From contig NZ_CP027295.1 in NCBI RefSeq assembly GCF_005490785.1, positions 3,038,001 to 3,102,000 of the forward strand: a stretch of 64,000 bases of DNA, in the 5' to 3' direction. The stretch's first letter is position 1. Every line of letters starts with the position of its first letter. Made by a program: the position numbers and the translations under genes. The notes below the pieces were generated by a model. That model was not told the DNA's origin. It made no database searches and saw only the letters and a list, made by a program, of their open reading frames with translations. Of the stretch, positions 43,401-52,465 are shown piece after piece. Source of the DNA: Brachybacterium sp. SGAir0954 (lineage in GTDB: Bacteria; Actinomycetota; Actinomycetes; Actinomycetales; Dermabacteraceae).

Positions 43401-44216
43401 ATGAGCCAGCTGCAGGTCACGCTCGAGGAGGCCGCCGCCCGGGCGGTCGCCGGCGGCGTCCCTCCGGAGGATCTCCACCCCGTGTACCGGGCCCTGCTGG
43501 ACCGTCGCGGCGAGCATGCCCCGGCGTCCCCGGGCACGGCACCGAGCGGGGCGACCGCCGGCCCCGGCTCGCCCGAGGAGCTCGCGCTGATCACCGCGCA
43601 GCTGACCGCACGGGCCCTGCTCGTGCTCGCCGTGACGGATCGCGAGGGCACGCACCGGCTGCGCGCCTCGCTCGCCCCGCAGCGGGTCACGCTCGAGCAG
43701 TCCCACGGGGCGGGGACCGCGCTCCTGGAGCATGCGGAGCTCGAGGCGCTCCCCGCGCGGATCACCGCCCTGCTCGACCGGGCGGGGATCGCCCCATCGG
43801 TGCCCCGGCAGGAGGTGGGACGCGAGGCGGAGGCGCTGCGCCTGACCGATGAGCAGGTCGCGAGCGCCCGGGAGTCCCTCGCCCGTGGGGCGTCCCCGGA
43901 GGCGGCCTTCGGCGCCCTCGGGGACCTCCCCTCCCCGCTGCGGGACGCGCTCACCGCGCGGGGCCCTCGGCTCGCGGCCTCCCTCACGCTGCACGACCCG
44001 CGCCACCGCGCCCTCGCTGGACCGGTCAGCTGGTCGCGGCTGTGGGTGCGCGGAGCGCGCGGCCTGTACCGCACCGACGCGAGCGACGCTCCTCTCGGCC
44101 CGGTCCTCCCCGTGGACGACGGGGACGTGACGGGCAGCCTGCTGGCCGTCATCGAGGAGGGCGTGCGCTTCGCCGCCGCCGCGACGACCGCCCCGAGCAC
44201 GGGCGATCGGCGATGA
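43401..44216 (+). CDS. hypothetical protein, possible EspG-like partner of a type VII substrate
   Basis: 271 residues, no signal peptide or membrane segment. The layout is two alpha/beta halves joined by helix: LVLAVTDREGTHRLRASLAP with HAELEALPARITALLDRAGI in the first, LWVRGARGLYRTDASDAPLG with GSLLAVIEEGVRFAAA in the second. This order resembles the EspG chaperones of mycobacterial ESX systems, but I see no diagnostic motif, so this is inference. GAGGAGG lies 7 nt before the ATG. It overlaps the WXG100-hydrolase gene by 4 nt, the expected place for a dedicated chaperone; an immunity or lipase-partner role is the alternative. Confidence 0.6.
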   Translation: MSQLQVTLEEAAARAVAGGVPPEDLHPVYRALLDRRGEHAPASPGTAPSGATAGPGSPEELALITAQLTARALLVLAVTDREGTHRLRASLAPQRVTLEQSHGAGTALLEHAELEALPARITALLDRAGIAPSVPRQEVGREAEALRLTDEQVASARESLARGASPEAAFGALGDLPSPLRDALTARGPRLAASLTLHDPRHRALAGPVSWSRLWVRGARGLYRTDASDAPLGPVLPVDDGDVTGSLLAVIEEGVRFAAAATTAPSTGDRR

Positions 44217-45742
44217 GCGCGTTCTGCGGCATGGACCCCGCGCAGGTGCGCGACCATGCCCGGCACCTGCAGGACTCCTCGGCCCAGGTCGAGCAGCTCC
44301 GCCTCCGGCTCGACGCCGCCGTGCACGCCGTCGCCTGGGAGGGCGAGGACGCCCACGCCTTCCGCGAGCGCTGGGAGCACGTGGCCACGACGCGCCTGCG
44401 CGATCTCGGCGAGCAGCTCTCGGCGCGCTCGCTCCGCTCGCTCGCGGAGGCCGACGCCCAGGACGCCGCCTCCCGCGACGACGCCGGGCTGCCCGGCGGG
44501 GACGCTCCCCGGTCACCGGGCGCGCCCGGTCCCGGGGCGGACGGTCCGGGCGCAGGCGACGGCCCCCTCGCGGACCTCGCCGGCGCCGCCTCCGACGCCC
44601 TGGGGCACGGGCTGGATGCCGGCATCGACCTGCTCGAAGGCGGGCTCGACGCGCTCGGGATGCGCACCGAGGGCATCGCGCAGTTCCAGCGGGACGCCGA
44701 CCACCTGGGCGGCATCCTCGAGGACTGGGTGACCGGCGAGCGCGTGCCCACCCTCGCCGAGCTGGGCGCCGCCTCCCTGCTCACCGCGGGATCCGCCGGG
44801 GTCGGGCTCTACGAGGCGGCGACCGGGCAGGACACCCCGTTCCTCGACGACCGCCCCGGCGGCATCGTCACGGACGTCCGCACCGAGCCGCTGCCCGCGC
44901 AGGGACCGCGGACCCTGCAGGACCTCGTCGTCGCGAACGACGCCCTGCGACCGGGCGGCGCGGCCGCCGTCGAGGCCGGGCAGATCGGGATCCAGCGGAT
45001 CCGGCCGGCCGACGGCGGCGAGAGCGTCTACCTCGTGCAGGTCCCGCCCACCGAGGGATCCGGGATCACCGAGGTCCCCGGCGCCTACGGCGGCCAGGGC
45101 AACTCCCGCGACTGGGGATCGAACCTGCGTCTCGTCGCGGGGCAGGACCCGGCCGCGATGGACGACGTGCGTGCCGCGCTCACCGCGGCGCAGGTGCCGG
45201 ACGGCGCCGAGGTCATGATCGTCGGCCACTCCCAGGGCGGGATCATCGCGAGCCATCTGGCCGCCGATCCCACGTTCAACAGCGCGAGCGGGGCGCCCGG
45301 CAGCTACGACGTCACGCACACCTTCTCCGTCGGCTCCCCGATCCAGACCGTCGTCCCCGCCCAGGCCGGCACGCAGAGCGTGAACGTGGGACATGAGGCC
45401 TCGCTCGGCGCGGGCGGGTTCGGCGGCGACCTCATCGCGGAGACGGACCTCGGCGGGCTGCAGGTCGACGGCGGCCACCTCACCGCACCGAACCGTCACG
45501 AGGTGACGCTGGACCCGTACCCGGGCACGAGCTGGAACCCGGTGCCGGTGCTCGAGCGGAACCACGACACCGTCGGGCCCGGTCACGACCCCGATCAGGG
45601 CTACGCCGGCAGCGTGGGCCGGGCGACCGCGGGCGATCCCACACTCTCCGCGCTGCAGCGGGACCTCACCGGCACGTACCTCGGCGAGGGGACGGAGGTG
45701 CTCTCCTCCCAGGTCGTGACCGTGGGGCGCGGGGAGCCGTGA
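44213..45742 (+). CDS. WXG100-like / alpha-beta hydrolase fusion protein
   Basis: 509 residues. The first 70 form a helical hairpin (MDPAQVRDHARHLQDSSAQV and VAWEGEDAHAFRERWEHV) with Trp42-Glu43-Gly44 at the turn, the WXG signature of type VII secretion substrates. A Gly/Pro/Asp linker (about 80-115) and a helical segment follow. The C-terminal domain is an alpha/beta hydrolase with the nucleophile elbow VGHSQGG (Ser near 340), preceded by NSRDWGSNLRLVAG; candidate His residues are in PNRHEV and ERNHDTVGPGH. It probably is an exported lipase or esterase. The start overlaps the upstream stop (ATGA). No EccC or other secretion gene is in the window. Confidence 0.75.
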   Translation: MSAFCGMDPAQVRDHARHLQDSSAQVEQLRLRLDAAVHAVAWEGEDAHAFRERWEHVATTRLRDLGEQLSARSLRSLAEADAQDAASRDDAGLPGGDAPRSPGAPGPGADGPGAGDGPLADLAGAASDALGHGLDAGIDLLEGGLDALGMRTEGIAQFQRDADHLGGILEDWVTGERVPTLAELGAASLLTAGSAGVGLYEAATGQDTPFLDDRPGGIVTDVRTEPLPAQGPRTLQDLVVANDALRPGGAAAVEAGQIGIQRIRPADGGESVYLVQVPPTEGSGITEVPGAYGGQGNSRDWGSNLRLVAGQDPAAMDDVRAALTAAQVPDGAEVMIVGHSQGGIIASHLAADPTFNSASGAPGSYDVTHTFSVGSPIQTVVPAQAGTQSVNVGHEASLGAGGFGGDLIAETDLGGLQVDGGHLTAPNRHEVTLDPYPGTSWNPVPVLERNHDTVGPGHDPDQGYAGSVGRATAGDPTLSALQRDLTGTYLGEGTEVLSSQVVTVGRGEP

Positions 45743-45824
45743 CGACGGCGGGCGGCACGGGGCGCGTGCCCGGAGCCGTGCACGGCGCCGGGGGCACGGT
45801 CGGTGCGCAGGTGGACGCGGGCGC

Positions 45825-46253
45825 TCAGCCCTCGAAGTCGGACAGGAGCACCCCGTCGAGCCGCCCGCGCTCGGCCTCGAGCTCCGGGCGCAGGTCCCAC
45901 ATGTCGTACTCGGCGCCCGACGCGTCGAGCAGGGTGATCGCCCCCGCCTGCCGGTCGCGCTGCTCCTCGCGACCGCTGTGCTCGTAGGCCGCGGCGACGA
46001 TCGCCGCCATCACCGCGCCGAAGGTCTCCAGCGCCTCCTCCGCGGACGCGGCGGAGGTCTCGACGCTCCCGCGCACGTACCGGCGGAACTCGGCCTCGAA
46101 GCCGACCTCGAGGCCGGCGGAGGTCACGCCGTCGACGTCCTCGGCGGCGCGGTTCAGCGCCTTCTCGAGCGAGACCTTCCCCAGGCCGCATCCGCTCAGC
46201 AGCAGCGCCGCCGCCGTGGCGGCGCCGCCCAGGAGTCCGCGTCGTGCCACCAT
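45825..46253 (-). CDS. small lipoprotein, unknown function
   Basis: 142 residues with a signal peptide (MVARRGLLGGAATAAALLLS) and lipobox LSGC. The mature part starts with LEKALNRAAEDVDGVTSAGLEV and continues as one small alpha/beta domain. Two ATGs in tandem (46256, 46253) follow GAGGAGG; the second has the better spacing. It converges on the WXG100-hydrolase gene 82 bp away, so it could be part of that cassette, for example as an immunity or lipid-binding partner, but strand and family do not prove it. Confidence 0.7.
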   Translation of the reverse strand: MVARRGLLGGAATAAALLLSGCGLGKVSLEKALNRAAEDVDGVTSAGLEVGFEAEFRRYVRGSVETSAASAEEALETFGAVMAAIVAAAYEHSGREEQRDRQAGAITLLDASGAEYDMWDLRPELEAERGRLDGVLLSDFEG

Positions 46254-46464
46254 CATCGCCTCCTCGTCAGGTCCTGGTCCGAGCATCGCATCCCCCGGCC
46301 TACTGCGCGCGGCCTGCCCGAGGATGTGGACGACCGCGCTGCCCGGCGGGTCCGCCGCGCACGAGGTCTCCGCCCGGCGGCCCGCGACGGCCGGGAGGAC
46401 GCCGAGCGGAGAGCCCCCGGAACGGGAGGGCCCCGCGCGCAGCCCCTGACGGGGTGCGGCGCGG

Positions 46465-46478
46465 GGTCCCCGGGGACC
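46465..46478. terminator. short palindrome after ileS
   Basis: GGTCCCCGGGGACC is a perfect 14-bp palindrome 5 nt after the ileS stop. It can fold only with a tight loop, so its strength as a terminator is doubtful. The rest of 46257-46483 shows no gene. Confidence 0.35.
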
Positions 46479-46483
46479 GTCGC

Positions 46484-49400
46484 TCAGGACAGGAGCGCCA
46501 CCGACACGGTCACCGTGCCGCCCGCGACCTTCTCGGTCGCGGCATGGGCGCCCGCGGCAGGATCGGCGGGCACCTCGAGCTGCGTCGCGAGCACCTCGCC
46601 GGCCACCAGGTCGCGGTGCGCGGAGACCGCGGCGACGACCGCCTCGTCCCCGGCGACCGTGAGGGCGATGCGGTCGGAGACGTCGAGCCCCGCCTCGCGG
46701 CGCGCCTGCTGGATCGCACGGACCACGTCGCGCGCGATGCCCTCCGCCTCGAGCTCCGGCGTGACCTCGGTGTCGAGCACGAGGAAGTCGCCGCCGCGGA
46801 GCACGCCGATCGCCCGGCCCTGCGTCGCGGAGCCGGAGCCCGCGACGAGGTCCAGGGTGTACTCGCCCTCGACCAGGTCGATGCCGCCGGAGGTGACAGT
46901 GCCGTCCTCCGCCTGGGACCAGTCCCCGCTCTTCGCGCCCTTGATGACGACCTGCACCTGCTTGCCGAGCCGCGGCCCCGCCGCACGGGCGTTGACGCTC
47001 AGCCGCTGCTCCACGCCCATCTCGCGGGCCTCGTCGCCGGAGGCGTCGAGCAGCCGCACGGACTTGACGTTGAGCTCGTCGGCGAGGATCTCGGTGAACG
47101 CCTCGAGGGACGCGGGATCCTGGTGGACCACCGTGAGCTCCGCGAGCGGGAGGCGGGCCCGCAGGCCCGCCTTCTTGCGCACCGCGTTGCCGGCGCTCGC
47201 GATCGCGCGGACGTCGTCCATCTGCACCACGAGCGCCTCGTCCCGCGGGAAGAGGGCGTCGTCCGGCCAGTCCGTGAGGTGCACGGAGCGGCCGCCCGTG
47301 AGCTGCTTCCAGATCTCCTCGGTGACCATCGGCAGCAGGGGCGCGGCGACCCGCAGCAGGGTCTCCAGGCACGTGGAGAGCACGTCGATCGCCTGCTCGT
47401 CGCCCTCCCAGAACCGGTCGCGCGAGCGGCGCACGTACCAGTTGGTGAGCATGTCCAGGTGGTCCTGGATCTGCTCGGCGGCGTCCGCGATCGCGAGCTC
47501 CCGCAGGGACGTGCGCACGACCCGCACGAGGTCCCCGGTGCGGGAGAGCAGGTAGCGGTCCATGACGTCGTCCGACTCGTGCCGCTCCCGGCCGGTGTAC
47601 CCGGTGGGCCGGCCCTCGGCGTCCTTCTCCCCCGCCGCGTTCGCGTAGAGCGCCAGGAAGTACCAGACGTTCCACAACGGGAGCACCACCTGACGGGTGG
47701 CCTCACGGATCTTCGGCTCGTCGACCACGAGGTTGCCGCCGCGCAGGATCGGCGAGGACATGAGGAACCAGCGCATCGCGTCGGCCCCGTAGGTCTCGAA
47801 CATCTCGCGCACGTCGGGGTAGTTGCGCAGGGACTTGGACATCTTCTGCCCGTCCTCGCCCAGCACGATGCCGTGGCAGATCACCGAGGTGAACGCCGGG
47901 CGGTCGAACAGCGCCGTGGAGAGCACGTGCATCATGTAGAACCAGCCGCGGGTCTGCCCGATGTACTCGACGATGAAGTCCGCCGGGTTGTGGGACTCGA
48001 ACCACTCGGTGTTCTCGAAGGGGTAGTGCACCTGCGCGAAGGGCATCGACCCGGAGTCGAACCAGACGTCGAACACCTCGGGGATGCGGCGCATGGTGGA
48101 GCGGCCCGTCGGGTCGTCCGGGTTCGGGCGGGTGAGCTCGTCGATGTAGGGGCGGTGGAGGTTCACCTCGCCGTGCTCGTCCCGCGGGAGGGTCCCAAAG
48201 GCCTCCTCGAGCTCCGCGAGGGAGCCGTACACCTCGACGCGCGGGTGGTTCGGGTCGTCGCTCTTCCACACCGGGATCGGCGAGCCGAAGTACCGGTTGC
48301 GGGAGATCGCCCAGTCGCGGGCACCCTCGAGCCACTTGCCGAACTGGCCGTGCTTGACGTTGCCGGGCACCCAGTCGATCTGCTCGTTCAGCTCGAGCAT
48401 GCGCTCGCGCTGATCGGCGACCTTCACGTACCAGGAGCTGACGGCCTTGTAGATCAGCGGCTTCCGGCAGCGCCAGCAGTGCGGGTAGGAGTGCACGTAG
48501 GACTGCTCGCGCAGCAGCCGCCCCTGCCGCTGCAGGATGCGGATGATCGGGCGGTTCGCGTCGAACACCTGCAGCCCGGCGATCTCGTCGAGGGCCGTGC
48601 CGCGGAAGTAGTCCAGGAACTGGGCGCCGTCGTCCACGGAGACGATGACGGGGATGCCGTACTCGGCGTTGACCTGCTGGTCGACCTCACCGTAGGCGGT
48701 GGCCTGGTGGACCACGCCGGTGCCGTCGTCCGTGGAGACGTAGTCCGCGACGGTGACGATCCACGCGTTCTGCGTGCCCCACTGCTCGCGGTCCTCGGAG
48801 TAGACGGTCCACAGCGGCTCGTAGGCCATGTGCTCGAGCTCGGCGCCGCGATAGGTGCGCGGCTCGATCGCGGCGACGGCCTCCTCGGCGTCGGCGTAGC
48901 CGAGCTCCTTGGCGTGCGCGCCGACGAGCGCCGCGGCGAGCAGGAAGCGGCCCTCCCCCGCGGCGGTGCCGTCGGCCGCGCCGAGCGGACCGGCGGGCAG
49001 CACCGCGTAGCCGAGCTCGGGGCCCACGGCGAGGGAGAAGTTCGTGGGCAGGGTCCACGGGGTCGTCGTCCACGCGAGGGCCTTGACGCCGGCGAGACCG
49101 AGCTCCTCCGCCTTCTGACCGGTGAAGGGGAAGGTGACGGTGACGGTCTGGTCCTGGCGGTCCTGGTAGACGTCGTCGTCCATGCGCAGCTCGTGGGAGC
49201 TGAGCGGCGTCTGGTCGTTCCAGCAGTAGGGCAGCACGTAGTAGCCCTCGTAGGCGCGGCCCTTGTCGTGGAGGGTCTTGAAGGCCCACAGCACGGACTC
49301 CATGAAGGAGACGTCGAGGGTCTTGTAGTCGTTCTCGAAGTCGACCCAGCGGGCCTGGCGGGTGACGTAGTCCTCCCACTCCTTCGTGTACTTCAGGACG

Positions 49401-49783
49401 GAGGAGCGCGCCGCGTTGTTGAACGCCTGGACGCCCATCTCCTCGATCTCCGCCTTCTCCGTCATGCCCAGCTCGCGCATGGCCTCGAGCTCGGCGGGGA
49501 GACCGTGGGTGTCCCAGCCGAAGCGGCGGTCCACCTTGAGGCCGTCCATGGTGCGGAAGCGCGGGATGACGTCCTTGACGAAGCCCGTGAGCAGGTGCCC
49601 GTAGTGCGGGAGGCCGTTGGCGAAGGGCGGGCCGTCGTAGAAGACGAACTCCTCGGCGTCCTCGCGCCGCGCGATCGAGGCGCGGAAGGTGTCGTCGGTG
49701 CGCCAGAACTCCTGGATCGCGTTCTCCAGGGCGGGCAGGTTCGGCGAGGGGACGAGCGGGTCGCCGGAGACCGGGTAGACCAT
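46484..49783 (-). CDS. ileS: isoleucyl-tRNA synthetase
   Basis: Class I synthetase charging tRNA-Ile. The 1099 residues include the HIGH-like motif in [16 protein letters not shown], the CP1 editing domain (about 190-400), KMSKS in [15 protein letters not shown], and the anticodon-binding region ([20 protein letters not shown]). Length and the WDTHGLP segment fit the longer, eukaryote-like IleRS2 type. The ATG at 49783 has GGAGGT 7 nt upstream and lies at the end of a T-box leader. Confidence 0.97.
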   Translation of the reverse strand: MVYPVSGDPLVPSPNLPALENAIQEFWRTDDTFRASIARREDAEEFVFYDGPPFANGLPHYGHLLTGFVKDVIPRFRTMDGLKVDRRFGWDTHGLPAELEAMRELGMTEKAEIEEMGVQAFNNAARSSVLKYTKEWEDYVTRQARWVDFENDYKTLDVSFMESVLWAFKTLHDKGRAYEGYYVLPYCWNDQTPLSSHELRMDDDVYQDRQDQTVTVTFPFTGQKAEELGLAGVKALAWTTTPWTLPTNFSLAVGPELGYAVLPAGPLGAADGTAAGEGRFLLAAALVGAHAKELGYADAEEAVAAIEPRTYRGAELEHMAYEPLWTVYSEDREQWGTQNAWIVTVADYVSTDDGTGVVHQATAYGEVDQQVNAEYGIPVIVSVDDGAQFLDYFRGTALDEIAGLQVFDANRPIIRILQRQGRLLREQSYVHSYPHCWRCRKPLIYKAVSSWYVKVADQRERMLELNEQIDWVPGNVKHGQFGKWLEGARDWAISRNRYFGSPIPVWKSDDPNHPRVEVYGSLAELEEAFGTLPRDEHGEVNLHRPYIDELTRPNPDDPTGRSTMRRIPEVFDVWFDSGSMPFAQVHYPFENTEWFESHNPADFIVEYIGQTRGWFYMMHVLSTALFDRPAFTSVICHGIVLGEDGQKMSKSLRNYPDVREMFETYGADAMRWFLMSSPILRGGNLVVDEPKIREATRQVVLPLWNVWYFLALYANAAGEKDAEGRPTGYTGRERHESDDVMDRYLLSRTGDLVRVVRTSLRELAIADAAEQIQDHLDMLTNWYVRRSRDRFWEGDEQAIDVLSTCLETLLRVAAPLLPMVTEEIWKQLTGGRSVHLTDWPDDALFPRDEALVVQMDDVRAIASAGNAVRKKAGLRARLPLAELTVVHQDPASLEAFTEILADELNVKSVRLLDASGDEAREMGVEQRLSVNARAAGPRLGKQVQVVIKGAKSGDWSQAEDGTVTSGGIDLVEGEYTLDLVAGSGSATQGRAIGVLRGGDFLVLDTEVTPELEAEGIARDVVRAIQQARREAGLDVSDRIALTVAGDEAVVAAVSAHRDLVAGEVLATQLEVPADPAAGAHAATEKVAGGTVTVSVALLS

Positions 49784-50031
49784 GGGGGGACCTCCGAGGA
49801 AGCACAGGGGACGGCGGCGGGACATCTGCTGCCCGAGGACGCTCCCGGCGCGGGGCCGGTGGCGCGGTACCACCTCGGTTGGCGTCCCTCGCCGGCCGTG
49901 CCGGTGCGGGGCGCCCCCTTGTTCCTCAGCTGTGACGGGCTGGTCCCGGCGGGTTCTACTGGGCGCGCGGCACGGGGCCGGTGCGCTGTTCTTCCCGCGG
50001 CTCTCCGGTGATGGCCGGGTCGGTGCCGATG
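49784..50031 (-). promoter_or_regulatory. T-box riboswitch leader of ileS
   Basis: The minus-strand leader contains TGGTACCGCG (49872-49863), the core T-box sequence that pairs with the uncharged tRNA acceptor end. Upstream, a stem region carries ATC (50012-50010), an isoleucine codon, as specifier. The leader is about 250 nt and runs to the GGAGGT ribosome site at 49796-49790 without an obvious terminator, which fits the translational T-boxes known upstream of actinobacterial ileS. Confidence 0.88.
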
Positions 50032-50037
50032 CGCGAC

Positions 50038-50043
50038 AGTGTA
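50038..50043 (-). promoter_or_regulatory. -10 element of ileS
   Basis: The minus strand reads TACACT, placing the start near 50031, just before the T-box leader. Confidence 0.5.
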
Positions 50044-50044
50044 C

Positions 50045-50058
50045 GCGCGGCGCCGCGC
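50045..50058 (-). terminator. palindrome after the histidine kinase gene
   Basis: GCGCGGCGCCGCGC is a perfect palindrome 4 nt after the kinase stop and directly upstream of the ileS -10 box. Confidence 0.35.
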
Positions 50059-50062
50059 ACGG

Positions 50063-51610
50063 TCATCCCGCGCCGAGCGGAAGAGACAGGGTGAACACGG
50101 TGCGGCCGGGCCGGGAGGCGACCTCGACCGTGCCCCCGTGCGCCTCGGCGATCGCGCGGACGATCGACAGGCCCAGGCCCGTCGTGTTCTCGCTCCCGGA
50201 GCGGGCGCGATCGGCGCGGGTGAAACGTGAGAAGACGTCCGGCAGGATCTCGGGGTCGATGCCCGGGCCGTCGTCCTCGACCTCGAGCACCGCCCGCTCC
50301 CCCGCGACCCGGAGCCGCACGGAGACGTGGGTGCCGGCAGGGGTGTGCTTGCGGGCGTTGGAGAGCAGGTTGACGATCACCTGCGTGAGCTGGCGGGCGT
50401 CACCCCGGACGGTGACGGGGGCGTCGGGCACGTGGACGTCGACGCGGTGCTCGCGGGCCGTCGCACGGGCGTCCATGACGCTCTCGAGCGCGATCTCGCC
50501 GAGGTCGACCTCCTCGTGCTGGCGCGGGGCGTCCTCCTCGAGCCGGGCGAGCAGCAGGAGGTCCTCGACGAGCGAGGTCATGCGCGCGGACTGCGCGTCG
50601 AGACGGTCCACGGAGCGCCCGCCCTGCTCGGTGAGGTCCTCCGTGAGCCGCAGCATCTGCGTGTAGCCGCGGATCGCGGTGAGCGGGGTGCGCAGCTCGT
50701 GGGAGGCGTCCGCGACGAAGCGGCGCATGCGCTCCTCGCTGCGGTGGCGGGTGTCGATCGCCCCCTCGACGTTGTCCAGCAGGTGGTTCAGGGCGCGGCC
50801 CACCTCCCCCACCTCGGTGCCGGGCACGGCGTAGCGCTCGGGGACCCGCTCGGTGAGGGTCACGCTGCCGCGGTCCAGCGGGGTGCGGGCGACGTCCCCC
50901 GCGAGCCGGGCCACGCCGTCGAGCGGGCGCAGCGTGCGGCGCACGAGGGCGGAGCCGCCGATCCCCGCGGCGGCGAGCGCGGCGAGGGTGGCGACCAGGA
51001 GGGTGAGGTCCAGGCGCAGCAGGGTCTCGCGGACGGGGTCCACGGGCAGGCCGGTCGCGATCGCGGTGGCGTCCGCGCCGGCACCGGATCCTCCCGTGCC
51101 GGCGCCGCCGTCGTCGGAGCCTCCGGCCCCGGAACCGCCGTCGGTCAGCAGCACCCGGTAGGTCCCGATGCTCAGGGACACGGTGGTGCGTCCGTCGTGC
51201 CCGGTCGAGCCGATCGGGGTGGGGTCGAGGTCCGCGAGGGCCGTGCGCAGCGTGGCGAGGTCCTCCGCGCCCAGGTCCTTCAGGTCCCCGGACTGGTCGC
51301 GCCAGGTGGCGGAGGTGACCTCGCCGTCCTCCAGCGCGACGGTCAGCTCGTACTCGCCGCTGCCGGGGTCCCCGCCCGTCGGCGCGGAGGGCAGACCGGA
51401 GGGGTCCGGTCCGTCCTGCGGCGTCGTGACCACGCCCTCGCGGACCAGCGCCCGGGAGGCGGCGCGCTCGAGCTGGCCGTCGAGCTCGTCGTAGAGCTGG
51501 CCGCGCACGGAGACGTGGGCGATCACCCCGATCGCGAGGCACACCACGGCGACCGTCGCGGCGAGCAGGGCGAGGAGCCGCGCTCGCAGGGTCAGCGGGC
51601 GGCGCCTCAT
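50063..51610 (-). CDS. sensor histidine kinase
   Basis: 515 residues. Two membrane segments (LLALLAATVAVVCLAIGVIA near the N-terminus and LLVATLAALAAAGIGGSAL near 210) enclose an extracellular sensor of about 160 residues with a Gly/Ala/Ser-rich stretch. HAMP, HisKA with SHELRTPLTAIRGY, and HATPase boxes NLLSNARKHTP, DDGPGIDPE and TTGLGLSIVRAI follow. The ATG overlaps the response regulator stop (ATGA). The signal is unknown; the layout resembles TcrY/TrcS-type actinobacterial kinases. Confidence 0.93.
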   Translation of the reverse strand: MRRRPLTLRARLLALLAATVAVVCLAIGVIAHVSVRGQLYDELDGQLERAASRALVREGVVTTPQDGPDPSGLPSAPTGGDPGSGEYELTVALEDGEVTSATWRDQSGDLKDLGAEDLATLRTALADLDPTPIGSTGHDGRTTVSLSIGTYRVLLTDGGSGAGGSDDGGAGTGGSGAGADATAIATGLPVDPVRETLLRLDLTLLVATLAALAAAGIGGSALVRRTLRPLDGVARLAGDVARTPLDRGSVTLTERVPERYAVPGTEVGEVGRALNHLLDNVEGAIDTRHRSEERMRRFVADASHELRTPLTAIRGYTQMLRLTEDLTEQGGRSVDRLDAQSARMTSLVEDLLLLARLEEDAPRQHEEVDLGEIALESVMDARATAREHRVDVHVPDAPVTVRGDARQLTQVIVNLLSNARKHTPAGTHVSVRLRVAGERAVLEVEDDGPGIDPEILPDVFSRFTRADRARSGSENTTGLGLSIVRAIAEAHGGTVEVASRPGRTVFTLSLPLGAG

Positions 51611-52350
51611 CCGGCGGGCTTGAGGACGTACCCGGCGCCGCGCACCGTGTGGATCATCGGCTCCCGGCCCGCGTCGATCCGCTTGCGCAGATAGGAGATG
51701 TACAGCTCGACGATGTTCGCCTGCCCGCCGAAGTCGTAGTTCCACACCGCCTCGAGGATCTGCGCCTTGGAGAGCACGCGCTGCGGGTTCTCCATGAGGT
51801 ACTGCAGCAGCTGGTACTGGGTCGCGGTCAGCGGGACGACCTCCCCGCCGCGGGTCACCTCGTGGGTGTCGACGTTCATGACGAGGTCGCCGACGACGAG
51901 CTCCTCCGCCCCCTGGGCGACGACGCCGGAGCGCTGCACGAGGCGGTGCAGGCGCAGCAGCACCTCCTCGATCGTGAAGGGCTTGGTGACGTAGTCGTCC
52001 GCCCCGGCGGCGAGGCCCTCGATGCGGTCCGTGGGAGCGTCCATCGCGGTGAGCATGAGGGCCGGGATGTCCGGGTGCAGGGCGCGCACGCGGCGCAGCA
52101 CCTCGACCCCGTCGATCCCGGGGAGCATGCGGTCCAGGACGAGGACGTCCGGCCGCAGCTCACGGGCCTGGCGCACGGCGTCGAGGCCGTCCCCCGAGAG
52201 GTGCACGTCCCAGCCGGTCATCTGCAGCGGGAAGCGCAGGAGATCGGCGATGGTGGGCTCGTCCTCGACGACGAGCACGCGGACGGGGCTGCCGTCGGGG
52301 TGCTCGAGGCGCGGAAGCGCGGCGAGGGCGGCGAGGGCGTTGTCGGGCAC
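51607..52350 (-). CDS. OmpR-family response regulator
   Basis: 247 residues. The receiver has the acidic pair VVEDEPT, phosphoacceptor Asp in LVLDRMLPG, Thr in LTAMDAP and Lys in YVTKPF. The winged-helix domain includes LTATQYQLLQYLMENPQRVL and IHTVRGAGYVLKP. The start is the GTG at 52350 with AGGAGGT 7 nt upstream. First gene of the regulator-kinase pair. Confidence 0.94.
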   Translation of the reverse strand: MPDNALAALAALPRLEHPDGSPVRVLVVEDEPTIADLLRFPLQMTGWDVHLSGDGLDAVRQARELRPDVLVLDRMLPGIDGVEVLRRVRALHPDIPALMLTAMDAPTDRIEGLAAGADDYVTKPFTIEEVLLRLHRLVQRSGVVAQGAEELVVGDLVMNVDTHEVTRGGEVVPLTATQYQLLQYLMENPQRVLSKAQILEAVWNYDFGGQANIVELYISYLRKRIDAGREPMIHTVRGAGYVLKPAG

Positions 52351-52379
52351 GGGGGACCTCCTGGCGGGATGCTGCTCAG

Positions 52380-52385
52380 AGACTA
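52380..52385 (-). promoter_or_regulatory. -10 element of the two-component operon
   Basis: The minus strand reads TAGTCT, giving a leader of about 23 nt that carries the AGGAGGT site. Confidence 0.45.
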
Positions 52386-52465
52386 ATCGGCGATCGCGCC
52401 CGGGACACCGGCGACCCAGCAGGTCACAGCGACCGCTGGCGGTCCCCACAGCGCGCGCACAGGCG

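Noticed and set aside
42813-44516. Minus-strand frames over the EspG-like and WXG100-hydrolase genes
   Set aside because: They are Arg/Pro/Gly-rich with no motif. The plus-strand genes have a strong GAGGAGG site, an ATGA overlap and recognisable WXG and GHSQGG motifs.
46244-50011. A 1255-codon open frame on the plus strand across ileS
   Set aside because: High GC leaves few stops on the opposite strand of long genes. The minus strand has all IleRS motifs, and the plus-strand translation is low-complexity Val/Leu/Arg/His-rich without a ribosome site.
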